A DNA stretch of 54,461 nt from Prosthecobacter sp. SYSU 5D2 (GTDB taxonomy: Bacteria; Verrucomicrobiota; Verrucomicrobiia; Verrucomicrobiales; Verrucomicrobiaceae), in contig NZ_JBBYXL010000017.1 of NCBI RefSeq assembly GCF_039655865.1, forward strand, positions 1 through 54,461, given 5' to 3'. Position numbers and translations under genes: made by a program. Every line of letters begins with the position of its first letter. Within the stretch, counting starts at the first letter, position 1. Below are positions 25,752 through 33,284 of the stretch, piece by piece. The notes beneath the pieces were generated by a model, which saw only the letters and a list, made by a program, of their open reading frames with translations, did no database searches and was not told where the DNA came from.

Positions 25752-26783
25752 TTATTTTAGTTCAGCGAATCCGCAGAAGACACTGGAGCTCTCCGGCGGG
25801 CGCAGAGGCAGCGGCTCATCATTGTCCAGGTATTCGCGGCAGGCGGCGAAGAACTCCGGCTCCGTGCTGACACGGCGGATGCGGTATTCGAGCTGGCCCT
25901 CAGCGATGCCGGTGGTGATATAGACCATGTAACGCTTCATCTTTTGCACATGGAGGTTCGTCTCGAAGTGCGGATGGAAAGCGGCGGTGACGTCATACAG
26001 GGCCTGGATGTATTCCAGCATGTTACGGCCCGTGCGGGTCTGGACAGGGCGGCCTTCCCAATGCGCGCGCAGGTGGTCAAACAGCCAGGGATGACGGATG
26101 GCCCCGCGCCCGAGCATGAGCCCGGCGGCTCCGGTTTGCTGAAGGTAAGCAATGCCCGTGGGCACATCCACCACATTGCCATTGGCGATGACCGGACAGG
26201 GCATCGCCTGCACCGCCATGGCCACACATTCCGGATGCACCGCCGTTTTATAAGCATCCCGCACGGTGCGGCCGTGGACGGTGAGGCCGTTGATGGCGTG
26301 TTTTTGAAAAACCTCCAGCAGCCGGGGAAACTCGGCCTTGTCCGTGAAGCCGAGCCGGCATTTCACGGTGAAACGGCCCTGCACGGTGTCCCGCAGCACT
26401 CGCAGGATCTCATCCACACGCTCGGGCTGGCGCAAAAGACCGCCACCGGCATCCTTGCGGCAGACGACCGGCGCGGGGCAGCCGAGATTGAGGTCGATCC
26501 CGGCGACGGGATACTTTTCCAGCTGCTGCGCCGTGCGGATGAGGGCGGGGATGTCCTGGCCGATCATCTGCGCGATGACCGGCACCCCCGTTTCATTTTC
26601 CGTGATGGATTTGAGGATGGTGGCATCCGGCTTGGAGTCCGGGGTGACGCGGAAGTATTCCGTCACAAACAGATCCGGCGCGCCATATCGGGCGATGAGC
26701 CGCATGAACGGCAGGTCCGTTACGTCCTGCATGGGGGCAAGGACGAGGGCCGGACGGTGGCTGGGAAGGAGGCTGCGCACCAC
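25752..26783 (-). CDS. tRNA-dihydrouridine synthase
   Basis: A 343-residue FMN enzyme that reduces uridine to dihydrouridine in the D-loop of tRNA. It has the N-terminal LAPMQDVTDLPFMRL, the catalytic Cys108 in NLGCPAPVVCRKDAGGGLL, TVKCRLGF, GLTVHGRTV with FMN-phosphate contacts, and IANGNVVD followed by GLMLGRGAI. The exact Dus subtype is unclear. It starts at GTG 26783; a second GTG follows immediately. The 224-base gap to the RRM gene is divergent and should hold both promoters. Confidence 0.93.
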   Translation of the reverse strand: MVRSLLPSHRPALVLAPMQDVTDLPFMRLIARYGAPDLFVTEYFRVTPDSKPDATILKSITENETGVPVIAQMIGQDIPALIRTAQQLEKYPVAGIDLNLGCPAPVVCRKDAGGGLLRQPERVDEILRVLRDTVQGRFTVKCRLGFTDKAEFPRLLEVFQKHAINGLTVHGRTVRDAYKTAVHPECVAMAVQAMPCPVIANGNVVDVPTGIAYLQQTGAAGLMLGRGAIRHPWLFDHLRAHWEGRPVQTRTGRNMLEYIQALYDVTAAFHPHFETNLHVQKMKRYMVYITTGIAEGQLEYRIRRVSTEPEFFAACREYLDNDEPLPLRPPESSSVFCGFAELK

Positions 26784-26912
26784 ACACGCCTGCGCTCAGA
26801 GAGCCCGCCCGTCAAGCCGGAGCCGCGAAACAATCGTAACAATGATTTGCTATTGCCAGGAACGGGACGAGTCTGCGCCTGCAAGTTACCCTGGTGAAGG
26901 CTAAGCTAAGTT

Positions 26913-26999
26913 GTTCATCAGGTGATTCTTTGGATTCGGTGATGTTCTGAAATCCGATAACGGAGCTTGAGTGGTGTTCATCAGGAGGAACGGCTCAAG
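26913..26999 (+). promoter_or_regulatory. 5' leader of the RRM gene with repeated word and hairpin
   Basis: gttcatcagg occurs at 26913-26922 and 26976-26985 (63 bp apart). The second copy lies in the loop of a cttgag/ctcaag hairpin (26966-26971 with 26994-26999), together with an AGGAGG that is 19 bases upstream of the ATG at 27008. The word's complement, ctgatgaac, recurs downstream at 27461-27469. A role in control of the RNA-binding protein's own message is possible but unproven. Confidence 0.3.
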
Positions 27000-27007
27000 T
27001 TAACGTT

Positions 27008-27355
27008 ATGAATACCAAAATGTATGTGGGCAACCTGCCCTTCACAGCCATGGAGTCCGAACTCCGTGCCCTCTTCAATGACTACGGCACCGTGACCGAT
27101 ATGCACCTGCCGATGGATCATGCCACCGGCCGGCCGCGTGGTTTTGCTTTCGTCACCATGGATTCTGCCATGGCCATGAATGAGGCTATCACAGCTCTCA
27201 ATGGCAAAGACTTCGGTGGTCGCGCCCTGACCATCAATGAAGCCCGTCCGAAAGAAGACCGTCCTGCCTATTCCGGCGGTGGCGGTGGTGGCAACCGTGG
27301 CGGCGGCGGTGGCCGTGGCGGCTACGGTGGTGGTGGCGGCGGTGGCCGTTATTAA
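27008..27355 (+). CDS. glycine-rich RNA-binding protein with one RRM
   Basis: A 115-residue RNA-binding protein. One RRM spans residues 3-80, with RNP2 MYVGNLPF and RNP1 RGFAFVTM, whose aromatic residues stack on RNA. A Gly/Arg-rich tail follows (about 88-115, [11 protein letters not shown]). Such proteins are common in cyanobacteria, planctomycetes and Verrucomicrobia and often respond to cold. A strong terminator follows 30 bases on; the gene is monocistronic. Confidence 0.95.
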   Translation: MNTKMYVGNLPFTAMESELRALFNDYGTVTDMHLPMDHATGRPRGFAFVTMDSAMAMNEAITALNGKDFGGRALTINEARPKEDRPAYSGGGGGGNRGGGGGRGGYGGGGGGGRY

Positions 27356-27385
27356 TCCCTGCTGACAGCCTAAAAACCTGTTCCG

Positions 27386-27431
27386 AACCCGCATCGTTTA
27401 AGCCTCACGGTTTTCATGATGCGGGTTTTTT
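27386..27431 (+). terminator. rho-independent terminator of the RRM gene
   Basis: aacccgcatc (27386-27395) pairs with gatgcgggtt (27418-27427), and the T-run TTTTTT is at 27426-27431. Confidence 0.9.
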
Positions 27432-27471
27432 GTGACTTGCCCCCCTTGAGCGACTGCTTAACTGATGAACA

Positions 27472-27899
27472 TCAGGCGATGATCTCAGGCAGCTGCCCGG
27501 CAAAGCTCGCATCCGGCAGATCCTCAGCCATGGCCGAGGAACGCACCGCCACATCCAGCGGTATGGCACGGCCGCCCTGAAGCTGTGCAGAGGCCTCCCC
27601 AATGAGCCGCTACAGATGCGCCGCCAGGGCCAATCGCCTCCCGCACCCTATGGCCGCACTGGCTCAGATTGGCCATCTCCCGTGTATTCAGATCGGCCAG
27701 GGTCGCCCAGATAAAGGCATCCAGCCCGGCTTCGGGAATAAAGTTGCGGTAGGCCTCAGCAGCGATGGCAAAGCCGTCCGGCACCTTGCCCCCCCCTTGG
27801 CAGAAAGCTTGTGCACCATCTCCCCGAGCGAAGCATTCTTGCAACCCACCAGAGGCACGTCAGCAATGGTGATGTCGGCAAACCACCGGATGTAGCTGG
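27472..27899 (-). pseudogene. ppsA: fragment of phosphoenolpyruvate synthase, frameshifted
   Basis: The minus strand carries the N-terminal part (roughly the first 120 residues after the start) of PEP synthase in pieces. WFADITIADVPLVGCKNASL then GEMVHKLSAKG is in one frame (to the G8 run 27789-27796). VPDGFAIAAEAYRNFIPEAG to HRVREAI is in a second. [10 protein letters not shown] then [20 protein letters not shown] is in a third, with an in-frame amber codon at 27610-27612 just before it. It then stops at 27472. The conserved VGGKNASLGEM has Cys for Gly. The swivelling and PEP-binding domains are gone. PEP synthase makes PEP from pyruvate with ATP in gluconeogenesis. This copy cannot do so. 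Confidence 0.8.
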
Positions 27900-28096
27900 A
27901 ATGGTGCTCTCATAGGCTCATGATAGCAGCGCTCACGGAAGGCACCTTGCGAAGATGCTGAGATTATTGCGCTGCCGGCTGGGCTGATTTTATCGCAGGA
28001 GGGAACGCCGGATGATTTTAAAAATGGAGTATCACAACTGTGCAAGCATTGCTTTGTGTTAACCCTGGCATAAAAGACATTAGGTGGACAAAGCGG

Positions 28097-28166
28097 GCGT
28101 GCCATTCGAAGCCGGGCGGGAGAAGATCAGCCCGTCCTTCGCTCCACGAGCTTCGGAGGGCATTCT
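28097..28166. repeat. 70-bp repeat, copy A
   Basis: Matches copy B (28484-28554) at about 66 of 71 aligned positions, in the same orientation. It starts gcgtgccattcgaagccggg and ends cgagcttcggagggcattct. The ends are imperfectly complementary (gccattcgaagc against gcttcggagggc, 10 of 12), so each copy can fold as a hairpin. It lies 9 bases beyond the stop of the GIY-YIG gene. Confidence 0.85.
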
Positions 28167-28175
28167 AAACTCGAA

Positions 28176-28460
28176 TCACCTCTCTAAATTCTGCATTTTC
28201 GAAGAGTTTGTCCGGGATGGGCGCAGCCGCTTTTTGGCAAATGCAATGCCTGAGCCTGTTTTGATATAACGCTCAAAATCCAACGCTTGATTTCGATCTG
28301 AAAAAGCAAGGTAAGTTTCCAGAGTCCAGGGCAGGTATTTCTTGGTATGAACGGACTTTCCCGCATTGTGATCCAACAGCCTCTGCCGCAGATCCTCGGT
28401 GAATCCCGTGTAAACTTGGTCTGTTGCTGCCTGGCTGCGGATCAGATAGACGTAGTACAT
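28176..28460 (-). CDS. small GIY-YIG nuclease-domain protein
   Basis: A 94-residue protein that is essentially a single GIY-YIG domain. YYVYLIRS is the GIY strand, VYTGFTEDLRQRL the YIG strand with its Arg, and HNAGKSVHTKKYLPWTLE the usual follow-on; a catalytic Glu is likely at FERYIKTGSG. Stand-alone domains of this size are widespread but their target is unknown; related domains cut DNA in UvrC and in homing endonucleases. I chose ATG 28460: a longer frame to 28625 would translate repeat copy B and part of the tRNA gene. It lies between two copies of a 70-bp repeat and next to tRNA-Ser. Confidence 0.88.
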   Translation of the reverse strand: MYYVYLIRSQAATDQVYTGFTEDLRQRLLDHNAGKSVHTKKYLPWTLETYLAFSDRNQALDFERYIKTGSGIAFAKKRLRPSRTNSSKMQNLER

Positions 28461-28483
28461 AGCATTTCGTATCGGGAAAGATG

Positions 28484-28554
28484 GCGTGCCATTCGAAGCC
28501 GGGCGGGTAAAGATCAGCCCGGTCCTTCGCTCTTCGAGCTTCGGAGGGCATTCT
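28484..28554. repeat. 71-bp repeat, copy B
   Basis: Second copy of the element at 28097-28166, differing by four to five substitutions and one inserted G (cccggtcc for cccgtcc). It lies between the GIY-YIG start (28460) and the 3' end of tRNA-Ser (28579). The two copies bracket the GIY-YIG gene in direct orientation. Confidence 0.85.
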
Positions 28555-28578
28555 TCACCTCCCAAAGTCGGCGAAGAA

Positions 28579-28668
28579 TGGCGGACAGAGAGGGATTCGA
28601 ACCCTCGGAACATTTTACTGTTCACACGCTTTCCAGGCGAGCCCGATCGACCACTCTGGCATCTGTCC
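28579..28668 (-). tRNA. tRNA-Ser, anticodon GGA
   Basis: A 90-base class II tRNA on the minus strand. The acceptor ggacaga pairs with tctgtcc, the discriminator is G and CCA is encoded (28579-28581). The T-arm is cgagggttcgaatccctc, and there is a long variable arm. The anticodon GGA is at 28632-28634 in the loop ctGGAaa, reading UCC and UCU codons. The anticodon stem has one T-T mismatch. The gene sits beside the repeat-bracketed GIY-YIG gene. Confidence 0.93.
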
Positions 28669-28841
28669 GTTTACCGATGCCGTTTCTGGCAGCGGGCTAA
28701 TACCATGGTGCCTTCTCAGACGGGCTGCAAGTGATTTTGAGGGGAGTTTGTCATCTCGTTCATGACCGGGAGGCAGGGTGGTGGAAGACAGGGTTCCAGG
28801 CTTGCTTGGGACGCCTTCCCGGTGGTAAGACGGAGGTCTGC

Positions 28842-29510
28842 ATGACAACTGGCTTTTCTGACTCTCTGAAAAAATTCCTCCATCCCCGGGGCGTGATCGC
28901 GGTGCTGGTGGTGGATGAGGTACCTGATGCGGTGCCTGTGGCACGGGCACTCCTGGCGGGCGGGGTGGACTGCATCGAGCTGACGCTGCGCACACCGGTG
29001 GCGATGGATGTACTGCGCTGCCTGCGGACGGAAGTGCCGGAGATGCAAGTGGGCGTGGGGACCATCCTGACGCTGGGCCAGGTGAATGAGGTGAAGGAGG
29101 CAGGAGCGTCCTTTGGCGTGGCCCCGGGGATGAACCCGAAGGTGGTGGCGGAGGCGCAGCGCATCGGCCTGCCGTTTGCGCCAGGCATCTGCACGCCGAC
29201 GGACATTGAGCTGGCGGTGGAGCAGGGCTGCCGGTTGCTGAAGTTTTTCCCTTCAGAGCCTTCCGGCGGGCTGAACTATCTGCGGGCAATTGCAGCCCCG
29301 TTTGCGCATCTGGACGTGAAATACATTCCGTTAGGCGGGGTGAATCTGGGCAATGCGGAGGCCTATTTGCAGGAGCCCTGTGTGCAGGCTCTCGGCGGAT
29401 CCTGGCTGGCGCCGAGGGAGCTGATCCTGAAAAAGGACTGGCAGGCCATCACGGCGAATGCGCGGGCGGTGCGGGAGATCGTCAACCGTTTGCGCGGGGG
29501 TGAATCATGA
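28842..29510 (+). CDS. eda: KDPG/KHG aldolase
   Basis: A 222-residue class I aldolase that splits 2-keto-3-deoxy-6-phosphogluconate into pyruvate and glyceraldehyde 3-phosphate (Entner-Doudoroff and uronate catabolism). The ELTLRTP segment holds the general acid/base Glu, GTILTLGQV and GVAPGMNP line the site, and the Schiff-base Lys is in RLLKFFPSE. PLGGV is the phosphate-binding end. Start ATG 28842 has GGAGG seven bases before it; earlier in-frame codons are not part of the fold. The stop overlaps the KDG kinase start (ATGA). Confidence 0.93.
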   Translation: MTTGFSDSLKKFLHPRGVIAVLVVDEVPDAVPVARALLAGGVDCIELTLRTPVAMDVLRCLRTEVPEMQVGVGTILTLGQVNEVKEAGASFGVAPGMNPKVVAEAQRIGLPFAPGICTPTDIELAVEQGCRLLKFFPSEPSGGLNYLRAIAAPFAHLDVKYIPLGGVNLGNAEAYLQEPCVQALGGSWLAPRELILKKDWQAITANARAVREIVNRLRGGES

Positions 29511-30574
29511 ACCGGGTGGTGACGCTGGGGGAGATCATGGCGCGGCTGGCGGCACCAGGGCATCTGCGCTTCCAGCAGGCGATGCCGGGCAGCCTGGAGG
29601 TGACCTTTGCGGGAGCGGAGGCGAGTGTGGCCATGTCCATTGCACATCTGGGCGGTGAGGCGGTGTTTGTGACAGCGCTGCCGGACCATGCCATCGCCGA
29701 TGCCTGTGTGGCGAATCTGCGCGCCGTGGGTGTGGAGACGCGGCACATCGTGCGCACAGCGGAGGGCCGGCTGGGTTTGTACTTCCTGGAAACAGGGGCA
29801 AACCAGCGCGCAGGCCAGGTGATCTATGACCGCGAGGGCTCGTCCATGGCAGTGACTCCGGCAGAGGCTTATGACTGGGCGGGCATTTTCGAAAGGGCGG
29901 AATGGTTGCTCATCTCAGGCATCACGCCGGCGATATCTAAAAACGCGGCGGAGGTAGCGCGGGTGGCCATGGAAGAGGCCTCCAGCCGTGGCGTGAAGGT
30001 GGCCTGTGACATGAATTTCCGCAGCAAGCTATGGCGCTGGGAACCTAGCCTCAGCGCACCGGAACTGGCCACCCGGACGATGCGGGAGCTGATGCCGATG
30101 GTGGACCTGTTCATCGGCGGGCGGGAGGATGCGGTGCAGATGCTGGGCCTGGAGGTGGATGGGCTGGAGCCGGAGGAAGTGGCACGGCGCATCGTGCAGG
30201 AATATCCCCGCATCCGGCGCGTGGCGATGACGCTGCGGGAGGGGATCTCCGCCACGCATAACAATTGGGCAGGCCTGCTCTATATGGCGGATTTGGATGC
30301 CGCTTTCCAGGCTCCTCTACGGCAGGAGGACGGCATGCTGGAGCCGTATGAGATCCGCCACATGGTGGACCGTCTGGGCGGCGGCGATGCCTTCACAGCC
30401 GGACTGCTCTTTGCGCTCACAACACCTGATTTGCAGGAGCCGGAAACGGCCGTGGCCTTCGCCGTGGCGGCCTCCTGCCTGGCGCATTCCATCCAGGGAG
30501 ATTTTAATTACACCACCCGCGCAGAGGTGGAGGCACTGATGGGTGGGGACAGCTCGGGAAGGGTGAAGCGGTGA
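29507..30574 (+). CDS. kdgK: 2-keto-3-deoxygluconate kinase, PfkB family
   Basis: A 355-residue sugar kinase that phosphorylates 2-keto-3-deoxygluconate to KDPG, the substrate of the aldolase encoded just before. It has the PfkB N-terminal GEIMARL and LGGEAVFVTALPDH, the DMNFRSKLW segment, and the C-terminal anion-hole motif GGGDAFTAGL with the catalytic Asp. Four-base overlap with eda indicates an operon for breakdown of uronates or related acids. It ends 2 bases before a convergent gene. Confidence 0.88.
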   Translation: MNRVVTLGEIMARLAAPGHLRFQQAMPGSLEVTFAGAEASVAMSIAHLGGEAVFVTALPDHAIADACVANLRAVGVETRHIVRTAEGRLGLYFLETGANQRAGQVIYDREGSSMAVTPAEAYDWAGIFERAEWLLISGITPAISKNAAEVARVAMEEASSRGVKVACDMNFRSKLWRWEPSLSAPELATRTMRELMPMVDLFIGGREDAVQMLGLEVDGLEPEEVARRIVQEYPRIRRVAMTLREGISATHNNWAGLLYMADLDAAFQAPLRQEDGMLEPYEIRHMVDRLGGGDAFTAGLLFALTTPDLQEPETAVAFAVAASCLAHSIQGDFNYTTRAEVEALMGGDSSGRVKR

Positions 30575-30576
30575 AA

Positions 30577-30903
30577 TCAACGCAAGCTCTGCAGGCGCTC
30601 CTGGCGCAGGCATTCGACTTCATGAAGCAAGTCGAGAATGAGCTTGAGGCCGGTGTCGTTGACGGCGCAGGTGGCGCGGAGATGCTCGATGCGGCGGAGC
30701 TGGCGCAGCGTTTCTTCATCGAAGAGGGGAGCCTCTTCCGCCGGGGCCGGGACGGCGCGGATGAAGCCCTGCTCCTGATAACGGATGATGGTCTGGCCAT
30801 CCAGGCCGGTGAGGCTGGTGATGACATCCAGAGTGTATTGGGCATCCGTTTCGGCCTCGTAAAGAGGCAGGTCTGCACGGTGGGAAGTGGGATCAGCGGG
30901 CAT
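30577..30903 (-). CDS. cbpM: chaperone modulator CbpM-like protein
   Basis: A 108-residue protein beginning at ATG 30903. It has a MerR-like winged-helix start (about residues 25-75, TLDVITSLTGLDGQTIIRY then QEQGFIRAV, DEETLRQLRRIEHLR) and a C-terminal helix. CbpM binds the J-domain of CbpA and inhibits both its DNA binding and its co-chaperone work. It follows the cbpA-type gene by 25 bases, the usual order. Recognition rests partly on this pairing. Confidence 0.8.
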   Translation of the reverse strand: MPADPTSHRADLPLYEAETDAQYTLDVITSLTGLDGQTIIRYQEQGFIRAVPAPAEEAPLFDEETLRQLRRIEHLRATCAVNDTGLKLILDLLHEVECLRQERLQSLR

Positions 30904-30928
30904 GGCGTGCGGAGGGGGCGAAAGGTGA

Positions 30929-31903
30929 TCAGACGGCGCGTGGGCGGAAGGTGGAGGTGGCGCGGAGTTGTTCCCAAAGAGCGCGCTCTTCATCGCTGAG
31001 GCTGGTGGGAAGCTGGACGTTGAGGACGACGTAAAAATCACCCCGGTCACCGCTTTTGCCTTTGGGCAGGCCCTTGTTCCGGGCACGGAGCTTCTGGCCG
31101 TTTTCGGCCCCGGCGGGGATGCGCAGTTTGATGGAGCCGTCCAGGGTGGGAACGACGACTTCGGCACCGAGCACGGCCTCCCACGGGGCGATGTCCAGCT
31201 CATGATAAATGTCCGCCTCGCGGCTGCTGAAGTCGGGATGGGTGGCGTGGCGGACGCGCAGGAAGAGATCTCCCGCAGAGCCACCACCATGGCCGGGCTC
31301 CCCATGACCGGGCACGCGGATGCGGCGGCCGTCGGTGGCACCCGGGGGGATGCGGACCTGGAATTCCTGCGTCTGCACCTGGCCGGTCTGGCGGTTGACC
31401 GTCTGCATGGAAATGGGGCGGATGGTGCCGTGCATGGCCTCTGAAAGGGTGACCAGGATGTCGCCCTCAATGTCGCTGCCCCGGCGGGGGCGCGGGCTGC
31501 CTTGCTGGGCATAAGCCTGGCTGAAGCCGGCCTCATCCTGCGGGAAGCCGTAGCGGGTGCCGCCGCTGAAGTATTGCTCAAAGAAGTCGCTGAAGCCGGT
31601 GCCGCCAAAGTGGAACTCCTGCTGCGGGCCGCTGCCGGGCGGCGGCGGCGGTGGTGAATACCCGCCCTCATCATCGCGCCAACGCGCGCCGAGGAGGTCG
31701 TATTTTTTCCGTTTGTCCGGGTCGCTCAGGACCTCATAGGCCTCGTTGATCTCCTTGAACTTTTCCTCGGCTCCCTGCTTGTCCTTGGCCACATCCGGGT
31801 GATGCTTGCGGGCCAGTTTGCGGAAGGCCTTTTTGATGTCATCATCGCTGGCCTCCCGGGCGACTCCGAGGCTGGCGTAGTAATCTTTAAATTCAGCAGG
31901 CAT
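30929..31903 (-). CDS. cbpA: DnaJ-like co-chaperone CbpA
   Basis: A 324-residue J-domain protein without the zinc-finger domain, so of CbpA/class B type. The J-domain spans residues about 6-70 with the HPD motif ([11 protein letters not shown]) that triggers DnaK ATPase, followed by a Gly/Phe/Pro linker (with a run of six Pro). Two C-terminal substrate-binding domains follow ([41 protein letters not shown]). CbpM is encoded downstream. The exported methyltransferase gene starts upstream on the same strand, 31 bases away. Confidence 0.95.
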   Translation of the reverse strand: MPAEFKDYYASLGVAREASDDDIKKAFRKLARKHHPDVAKDKQGAEEKFKEINEAYEVLSDPDKRKKYDLLGARWRDDEGGYSPPPPPPGSGPQQEFHFGGTGFSDFFEQYFSGGTRYGFPQDEAGFSQAYAQQGSPRPRRGSDIEGDILVTLSEAMHGTIRPISMQTVNRQTGQVQTQEFQVRIPPGATDGRRIRVPGHGEPGHGGGSAGDLFLRVRHATHPDFSSREADIYHELDIAPWEAVLGAEVVVPTLDGSIKLRIPAGAENGQKLRARNKGLPKGKSGDRGDFYVVLNVQLPTSLSDEERALWEQLRATSTFRPRAV

Positions 31904-31934
31904 GGGATGGCAAAGAGGATGGGTGCGGAACAGG

Positions 31935-32618
31935 CTACTTCCGGCGAAACCGCACCAGGTAGTTTTCTTTGAGAAGGTCCTTCACCTCGCTGATTTTTTC
32001 AAAACCGGCGGCGGTAAATTCGGCCTCAAAGACTTCCTGCCCGGCGCGGACATGGCCCAGGATGAATTCGCTGCTCTCACCGGGGATGCGTTTAAAATCA
32101 ATGAGGACAATTTCACCGCCCGGTTTGATGGCTTTGTGCAGGGTGGCCAGGCTGGCCTGGGGATACTCAAAGTGATGATAAACATCACAGATGAAGGCAA
32201 GATCAATGGAGGCCTCCGGCAGCTCCACACTGCGCTCCGTGCCCAGCACCGTTTCAACATTGGTTAGGCTGGCCTTGGAGGCCCGTGCACGGATGTGCTC
32301 GAGAAAGTTTTTGGCGATCTCGACGGCATACACCTTGCCTCCATCCCCCACCGCCTGGGCAAAGGGCAGAATAAAAAGGCCCGTGCCTGCACCAATGTCC
32401 GCCACGGTCATACCCGGCTTGAGGCCGAGCGCTGAGACGATCTGGTCACGGTTGTGATAGATCTCGCGGCTTTCGACCTCGAACCTTTGCGTCCATTCCT
32501 CCACCTTCAGCTGAGGGTCGAGAAACTTGTCATTGATGCCCGGTTTGACACTGGTCTCCTGGGCCCCCAGGGAGGCGGCAAGCAGGAGGCTGGCGAGGAG
32601 GGTGCAGAGAGATTTCAT
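31935..32618 (-). CDS. exported class I SAM-dependent methyltransferase
   Basis: A 227-residue methyltransferase with an apparent signal peptide ([19 protein letters not shown], residues 3-20). The Rossmann core is clear: [14 protein letters not shown] (SAM motif I), [29 protein letters not shown] and [11 protein letters not shown]. Export is odd because SAM is cytoplasmic; a membrane-tethered form facing the cytoplasm or a non-catalytic secreted relative are alternatives. Similar exported UbiE-like proteins occur in planctomycetes and Verrucomicrobia. It sits 35 bases after dps, same strand. Confidence 0.8.
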   Translation of the reverse strand: MKSLCTLLASLLLAASLGAQETSVKPGINDKFLDPQLKVEEWTQRFEVESREIYHNRDQIVSALGLKPGMTVADIGAGTGLFILPFAQAVGDGGKVYAVEIAKNFLEHIRARASKASLTNVETVLGTERSVELPEASIDLAFICDVYHHFEYPQASLATLHKAIKPGGEIVLIDFKRIPGESSEFILGHVRAGQEVFEAEFTAAGFEKISEVKDLLKENYLVRFRRK

Positions 32619-32653
32619 AAACGGGCAAGCTGAACCGGTGAATGCACTTGTGG

Positions 32654-33145
32654 TTATTCCTCCAGGAGGCTGCGGAGCATCCAGGCCGTCTTTTCATGAA
32701 GCTGGATGCGCTGGGTAAGGAGGTCGGCACTGGCTTCATCGGCGGCTTTTTCCACCACCGGGAAGATGGAGCGGGCGGTGCGGACGACGGCCTCATGACT
32801 GGTGACCAGAATCGCCACCATCTCCTTGGCCTTCGGCACGCCGGAGACCTCCTTGATGCTGCTCAGCTTCACAAAGTCCGCATACGTGCCAGGCGCATGC
32901 ATGCCCAGGGATCGGATGCGCTCCGCGATGGTGTCCACGGCGAGCGCCAGCTCCGTGTAATGCGTCTCAAACATCACATGCAGCGTCTGGAACATAGGTC
33001 CCGTGACGTTCCAATGGAAATTATGCGTCTGCAGATAGAGCGTGTAGCTGTCGGCCAGCAGGCGGGAAAGCCCGGCGGCGATCTTGGTGCGGTCCTTTTC
33101 GCTGATTCCAATGTCAATGAGAGGCGGGGCGGTCTTGGTTTTCAT
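32654..33145 (-). CDS. dps: Dps-family DNA-binding ferritin-like protein
   Basis: A 163-residue miniferritin (dodecamer) that oxidises Fe2+ with H2O2 and protects DNA. Intersubunit ferroxidase residues are seen: His44 in [14 protein letters not shown], Asp71 and Glu75 in AVDTIAERI. The N-terminus is short with few Lys (MKTKTAPP), so direct DNA binding is uncertain. The fourth helix ends [15 protein letters not shown], typical. It probably leads a transcript that continues into the methyltransferase and cbpA genes. Confidence 0.93.
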   Translation of the reverse strand: MKTKTAPPLIDIGISEKDRTKIAAGLSRLLADSYTLYLQTHNFHWNVTGPMFQTLHVMFETHYTELALAVDTIAERIRSLGMHAPGTYADFVKLSSIKEVSGVPKAKEMVAILVTSHEAVVRTARSIFPVVEKAADEASADLLTQRIQLHEKTAWMLRSLLEE

Positions 33146-33284
33146 AAGCGTAAACTAGAATAACGAATGCCGCTGAAAGACGGCATGAATTTGATGCGCG
33201 TTTGCTGCCGGTCAATGAGCGTTCATTGACTGGACCAGCCCCAAATATGCACGCTCTGACCGCACACTGCCACCGGACAGACGA

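Noticed and set aside
27860..28105. Minus-strand 81-codon frame upstream of the ppsA relic
   Set aside because: It reads the relic in a wrong frame and the adjacent intergenic DNA; no protein-like features.
28461..28625. N-terminal extension of the GIY-YIG protein
   Set aside because: It would translate the 70-bp repeat and the tRNA-Ser gene, so the start at 28460 is preferred.
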